Shown in pieces: positions 11,432 through 13,950 of a stretch of 13,950 nt of DNA; within the stretch, counting starts at the first letter, position 1; each line of letters begins with the position of its first letter. Under the pieces are notes generated by a model. The model made no database searches and was not told where the DNA came from. It saw nothing but the letters and a program-made list of their open reading frames with translations. Origin of the DNA: an uncultured Clostridia bacterium (GTDB lineage Bacteria; Bacillota; Clostridia; Oscillospirales; CAG-272). The stretch lies in NCBI GenBank assembly GCA_945949385.1, contig CAMFEL010000042.1, forward strand, positions 1 through 13,950, given 5' to 3'. The position numbers and the translations under genes are program-made.

Positions 11432-13372
11432 TTATTTCTTTGCTTTTTCTTTATTCTTTGTGCCGCCGGGCTTTTTGGCAGCAGGCTCTTTCTTTTCCTT
11501 TTCAAGCTTTATTATAAGCGCTCCCATGGGGGGAAGATCAACGGAAAGCGAATTGTCAAGTCCGTTCGACGGCACGCTCTCGCTTACAAGCTCCCCGTTT
11601 TCAATGCCTCCGCCTCCGTAGCGCAGGCTGTCCGAGGATAAAATTTCCCTGTAGCTTCCCGCCTTCAGAACTCCCACTCTGAAGCCCTTTCGCTCAACGG
11701 GAGTGAAGTTCAGCACCACGGTAAGCTCTCTGCCGCTCTTGTCAAATCTGCGGTAGGAAATAACGCTTTCGTCCCGGTTGTCGGCGTCGATCCAGGAAAA
11801 GCCTTCCCAGCCGCCGTCCTGCTCCCACAGCGCGGGAGTTGACAGATACAGCCTGTTAAGCTCAGCCACATAAAGCTGATAGCGGGCGTGCTTTTCGTAA
11901 TCAAGCAAAAACCACTCCACGCTGCCCTCATAGTCCCATTCTTTGAACTGCCCGATTTCCGAGCTCATAAAAGTCAGCTTTTTTCCCGGCTGAGTCATCA
12001 TATAAGCGCTGAACAGCCGCGCACCGGCAAACTTCATATCATAGTCGCCGGGCATTTTATTAAGAAACGAGCCCTTGCCGTGTACTACCTCGTCATGGGA
12101 GACAGGCAGTACAAAGCGCTCCGCATAAGCGTACATCATGGGAAATGTAAGCTTGTTGTGGTCGTATTTGCGAAACAGCGGGTCTGTGACGGCATAACTC
12201 AAAGTATCGTTCATCCAGCCCATATTCCATTTGAGTGTGAACCCAAGTCCCTCGCGTTCAAAGGATGTCACATCCGGCCATGCGGTTGACTCCTCGGCTA
12301 TAACCATAACATCGGGATAATACTGTACCATGGCAGCGTTAAGCTTGCGGAAAAAGGCGATAGCCTCAAGACATCTGGCGTCACCGTATACGTTGGGCAC
12401 CCACTCACCCGGCTTTTTGCCGTAGTCAAGATAAAGCATAGACGCCACCGCGTCCACTCTCAATCCGTCAATGTGGTATATTTTCGCCCAGTACATAGCG
12501 TTTGAAACGAGGAAGGACTGAACCTCGGGTCTGCCCACATCAAAGCGTCTGGTACCCCAGTCAGCCTGCTCCATTCTGTCCGCACCCTGATACTCGTACA
12601 GATACCCGCCGTCAAACTCGCACAGACCGTGCTCATCCTTGGGGAAATGGGCGGGCACCCAGTCAAGGATAACGCCTATTCCCGCGCCGTGCATTATGTC
12701 CACAAATTCCATAAAGTCCCGCGGCTCGCCGAAGCGGGAGGTAGGTGCGTAGTAACCGGTGACCTGATACCCCCATGAGCCGTCGTATGGGAATTCTGCA
12801 ATGGGCATAAGCTCCACATGGGTATAGCCCATCTGCAGGGCGTAAGGTGCAAGTTCCTCGGCAAGCTCCCTGTATGAAAGAAAGCTTCCGTCCTCATGCC
12901 GCTTCCATGAGCCTGCGTGTACCTCATAGATATTCAAGGGTGCGCCGGAGACTTCCTCACGGGTAAATCTTGTGCGGCGGGAGGACATCCATATGTCGTC
13001 GTGCCACCGGTATCCCCCTGTATCGTAAAATCTCGAAGCCGTCTCGGGCGGACGCTCCGCAAAGAAAGCGTAAGGGTCTGCTTTGTATCTGTCTCCGTAC
13101 CGCGTCTTGAATTTGTATTTATAGCTGTATCCGTCTCCGAAGCGGTCGGGTGAAATGCGGCATTCCCATATTCCGCCGTCCTCTATGCGCTCCATAGGGT
13201 CGCTCTCCGACCAGCCGTTGAACTGCCCGCATACATAGGCGGCAGCGGCGTTGGGAGCCCACACACGGAAAACATACTGACCGTCCTCAAAATGAGCGCC
13301 GAAATAATCGTAAGCGGTATAATTGGTTCCCTCGTGAAAAAAGTAAGCCGCGCTGTTTTGGTTATTTTCCAT
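11432..13372 (-). CDS. glgB: 1,4-alpha-glucan (glycogen) branching enzyme
   Basis: GH13 enzyme that cuts an alpha-1,4 chain and re-attaches it by an alpha-1,6 bond, making branched glycogen; cytoplasmic, 646 residues. It has a CBM48 beta-sandwich (about 30-110, YVFRVWAPNA and FNGW), then the barrel with LDWVPAHFPKDEHGL, GLRVDAVASMLYLDY (nucleophile Asp307), VIAEESTAWP (acid/base Glu360) and LPVSHDEVVHGKGSF (Asp427), all typical of branching enzymes, and a C-terminal beta domain. After the usual end (MGALIIKLE) there is a tail of about 20 residues, very rich in Lys, that is not a standard part of the family. The frame can begin with GTG at 13381. The ATG at 13372, with AAAGGG ten nt before it and only about 28 nt of leader from the promoter, is preferred. 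It is the first gene of the operon. Confidence 0.97.
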   Translation of the reverse strand: MENNQNSAAYFFHEGTNYTAYDYFGAHFEDGQYVFRVWAPNAAAAYVCGQFNGWSESDPMERIEDGGIWECRISPDRFGDGYSYKYKFKTRYGDRYKADPYAFFAERPPETASRFYDTGGYRWHDDIWMSSRRTRFTREEVSGAPLNIYEVHAGSWKRHEDGSFLSYRELAEELAPYALQMGYTHVELMPIAEFPYDGSWGYQVTGYYAPTSRFGEPRDFMEFVDIMHGAGIGVILDWVPAHFPKDEHGLCEFDGGYLYEYQGADRMEQADWGTRRFDVGRPEVQSFLVSNAMYWAKIYHIDGLRVDAVASMLYLDYGKKPGEWVPNVYGDARCLEAIAFFRKLNAAMVQYYPDVMVIAEESTAWPDVTSFEREGLGFTLKWNMGWMNDTLSYAVTDPLFRKYDHNKLTFPMMYAYAERFVLPVSHDEVVHGKGSFLNKMPGDYDMKFAGARLFSAYMMTQPGKKLTFMSSEIGQFKEWDYEGSVEWFLLDYEKHARYQLYVAELNRLYLSTPALWEQDGGWEGFSWIDADNRDESVISYRRFDKSGRELTVVLNFTPVERKGFRVGVLKAGSYREILSSDSLRYGGGGIENGELVSESVPSNGLDNSLSVDLPPMGALIIKLEKEKKEPAAKKPGGTKNKEKAKK

Positions 13373-13407
13373 TGGCTCCACGCCCTTTCGCCGTATATCT
13401 AATTGTA

Positions 13408-13436
13408 ATTATAGCATTATTGTATATTCATTTCAA
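13408..13436 (-). promoter_or_regulatory. Sigma-A promoter of the glg operon
   Basis: Minus strand: -35 TTGAAA (13431-13436), 17-bp spacer, extended -10 TGC-TATAAT (TATAAT at 13408-13413). Transcription would start near 13401 and reach the glgB ATG after about 28 nt. The region is AT-rich, and a palindrome TCAATTGA (13433-13440) overlaps the -35 box and could be an operator. No other promoter of this quality is seen before the HAD gene, so it probably drives glgB to the GH13 gene. Confidence 0.85.
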
Positions 13437-13561
13437 TTGATAATTAAGTCAAATTTTTACAGTAAATTTTGGCATTTACAGATATTTCTGTATCAGTAAA
13501 GCACAAAACAGCGAAGGAATAAGAATGCGGAAAAGTTTTGCACCGTCTCAGACCGTGATCC

Positions 13562-13816
13562 CTCGGTAATTCGAATTTGTTATTTGCGTAGAGAAATAAA
13601 GAGAGAAATATTAGGAGGGACTGCTGTCCCGGCAGCCTATGTTTCAAGTTTCGCTATATAAATAAAGCAACGCTTCGGAGCGTGCCGACAGCAATCTTGA
13701 AGCAACTCACAGAAGGCAAGATTTTCAAGATTGAAGTGTTTTTGGGAATTCAGACTTGATTATTAGCTGACAGAGGTGAAGAGAGGATTTTTCGAAGGGA
13801 CTGCTGTCCCGGCAGC
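13562..13816. repeat. Pair of ~70-bp direct repeats upstream of the operon
   Basis: Two related copies, about 13568-13636 and 13747-13816, share an AATTC start, a purine-rich middle (AAGAGAG) and an identical end GGGACTGCTGTCCCGGCAGC (13617-13636 and 13797-13816), exactly 180 bp apart. Outside the end core the copies are diverged. The shared end can fold in two ways: GGGAC/GTCCC, or CTGC/GCAG. It looks like a dispersed, non-coding repeat family or the remains of a small mobile element; no transposase is present. The two minus-strand reading frames that cross it look similar only because of this DNA repeat. Confidence 0.7.
13692..13733. repeat. 10-bp inverted repeat between the direct repeats
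   Basis: CAATCTTGAA (13692-13701) and TTCAAGATTG (13724-13733) are perfectly complementary around a 22-nt loop. It lies in the 110-bp unique part between the two ~70-bp repeats. A weak structure or a binding site is possible; nothing else supports a function. Confidence 0.5.
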
Positions 13817-13841
13817 AGCCCCTCCGAGCCTCCCCGACCGG

Positions 13842-13883
13842 CTAAAGAGAGGGGAGACGATGTATCTTCTCCCCTCTCTTTAG
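13842..13883. repeat. Perfect 16-bp-stem hairpin, purine/pyrimidine arms
   Basis: CTAAAGAGAGGGGAGA (13842-13857) and TCTCCCCTCTCTTTAG (13868-13883) match perfectly around a 10-nt loop. No U-tract follows on either strand (AATCTC on plus, CCGGTC on minus), so it is unlikely to be a terminator. It stands 25 bp from the end of the second direct repeat. Such sequences are typical of palindromic intergenic repeats. The remaining 13884-13950 shows nothing I can assign. Confidence 0.65.
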
Positions 13884-13950
13884 AATCTCTCCCCACTTCT
13901 CGACACTGAAGAACATCAAATCGTTGCGTTGCAAGAGCACTACACATTCG

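Noticed and set aside
13373..13381. GTG at 13381 as the glgB start
   Set aside because: The potential Shine-Dalgarno AAAGGG is only one nt away from GTG but ten nt from the ATG at 13372, which is therefore preferred.
13444..13947. Two minus-strand small frames sharing LPGQQSL
   Set aside because: The shared peptide comes only from the 20-bp repeated DNA core; no ribosome site or homology, and one frame runs through the glg promoter region.
13450..13950. tRNA or mobile-element gene in the right-hand gap
   Set aside because: No cloverleaf with GGTTCGAATCC-type T-arm, no transposase-like frame; only repeats and hairpins are visible.

Overview
The window is a compact glycogen metabolism operon from a moderately GC-rich, low-repeat Firmicute, most likely an uncultured or gut-type member of the Clostridia (Oscillospirales/Ruminococcaceae-like). 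Two things point there. GlgD, the non-catalytic ADP-glucose pyrophosphorylase partner, is typical of Firmicutes. The order glgB-glgC-glgD-glgA-glgP is the one known from Bacillus and Geobacillus. The Shine-Dalgarno sequences (AGGAGG, AGAAAGGA) and the extended -10 promoters also fit a Firmicute. The exact species cannot be named from the sequence.

All eight convincing genes lie on the minus strand, so transcription runs from right to left. From right to left: about 570 bp of non-coding DNA (13373-13950) holds a pair of related ~70-bp direct repeats, a perfect 16-bp hairpin and a very good sigma-A promoter (-35 TTGAAA, 17-bp spacer, TGC-TATAAT). Then come glgB (branching enzyme), glgC (catalytic ADP-glucose pyrophosphorylase), glgD, glgA (glycogen synthase), glgP (glycogen phosphorylase) and a cytoplasmic GH13 alpha-amylase/neopullulanase-type enzyme. 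A second extended -10 promoter (2891-2919) then precedes a HAD-family phosphatase and aspS (aspartyl-tRNA synthetase). The last 378 bp (left end) hold no gene. They carry a roughly 30-bp-periodic array of five short GC-rich palindromes, several further hairpins and a bidirectional intrinsic terminator.

Together the first six genes form a full glycogen cycle. GlgC/GlgD make ADP-glucose, GlgA extends alpha-1,4 chains and GlgB adds alpha-1,6 branches. GlgP releases glucose-1-phosphate, and the GH13 enzyme probably trims or opens the limit dextrins or maltodextrins that GlgP leaves. No GlgX-type debranching enzyme is visible. HAD and aspS look like a separate transcription unit that merely follows.

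I do not see a previously undescribed system here. The points most worth a second look are the repeat and palindrome elements at both ends, a 14-nt tandem motif between glgB and glgC, hairpins in several gaps of the operon, the substituted lysine of the KxGGL motif in GlgA, the Asn-to-Cys change beside the PLP lysine of GlgP, and several start codons that differ from the longest reading frame (notably TTG for glgA).
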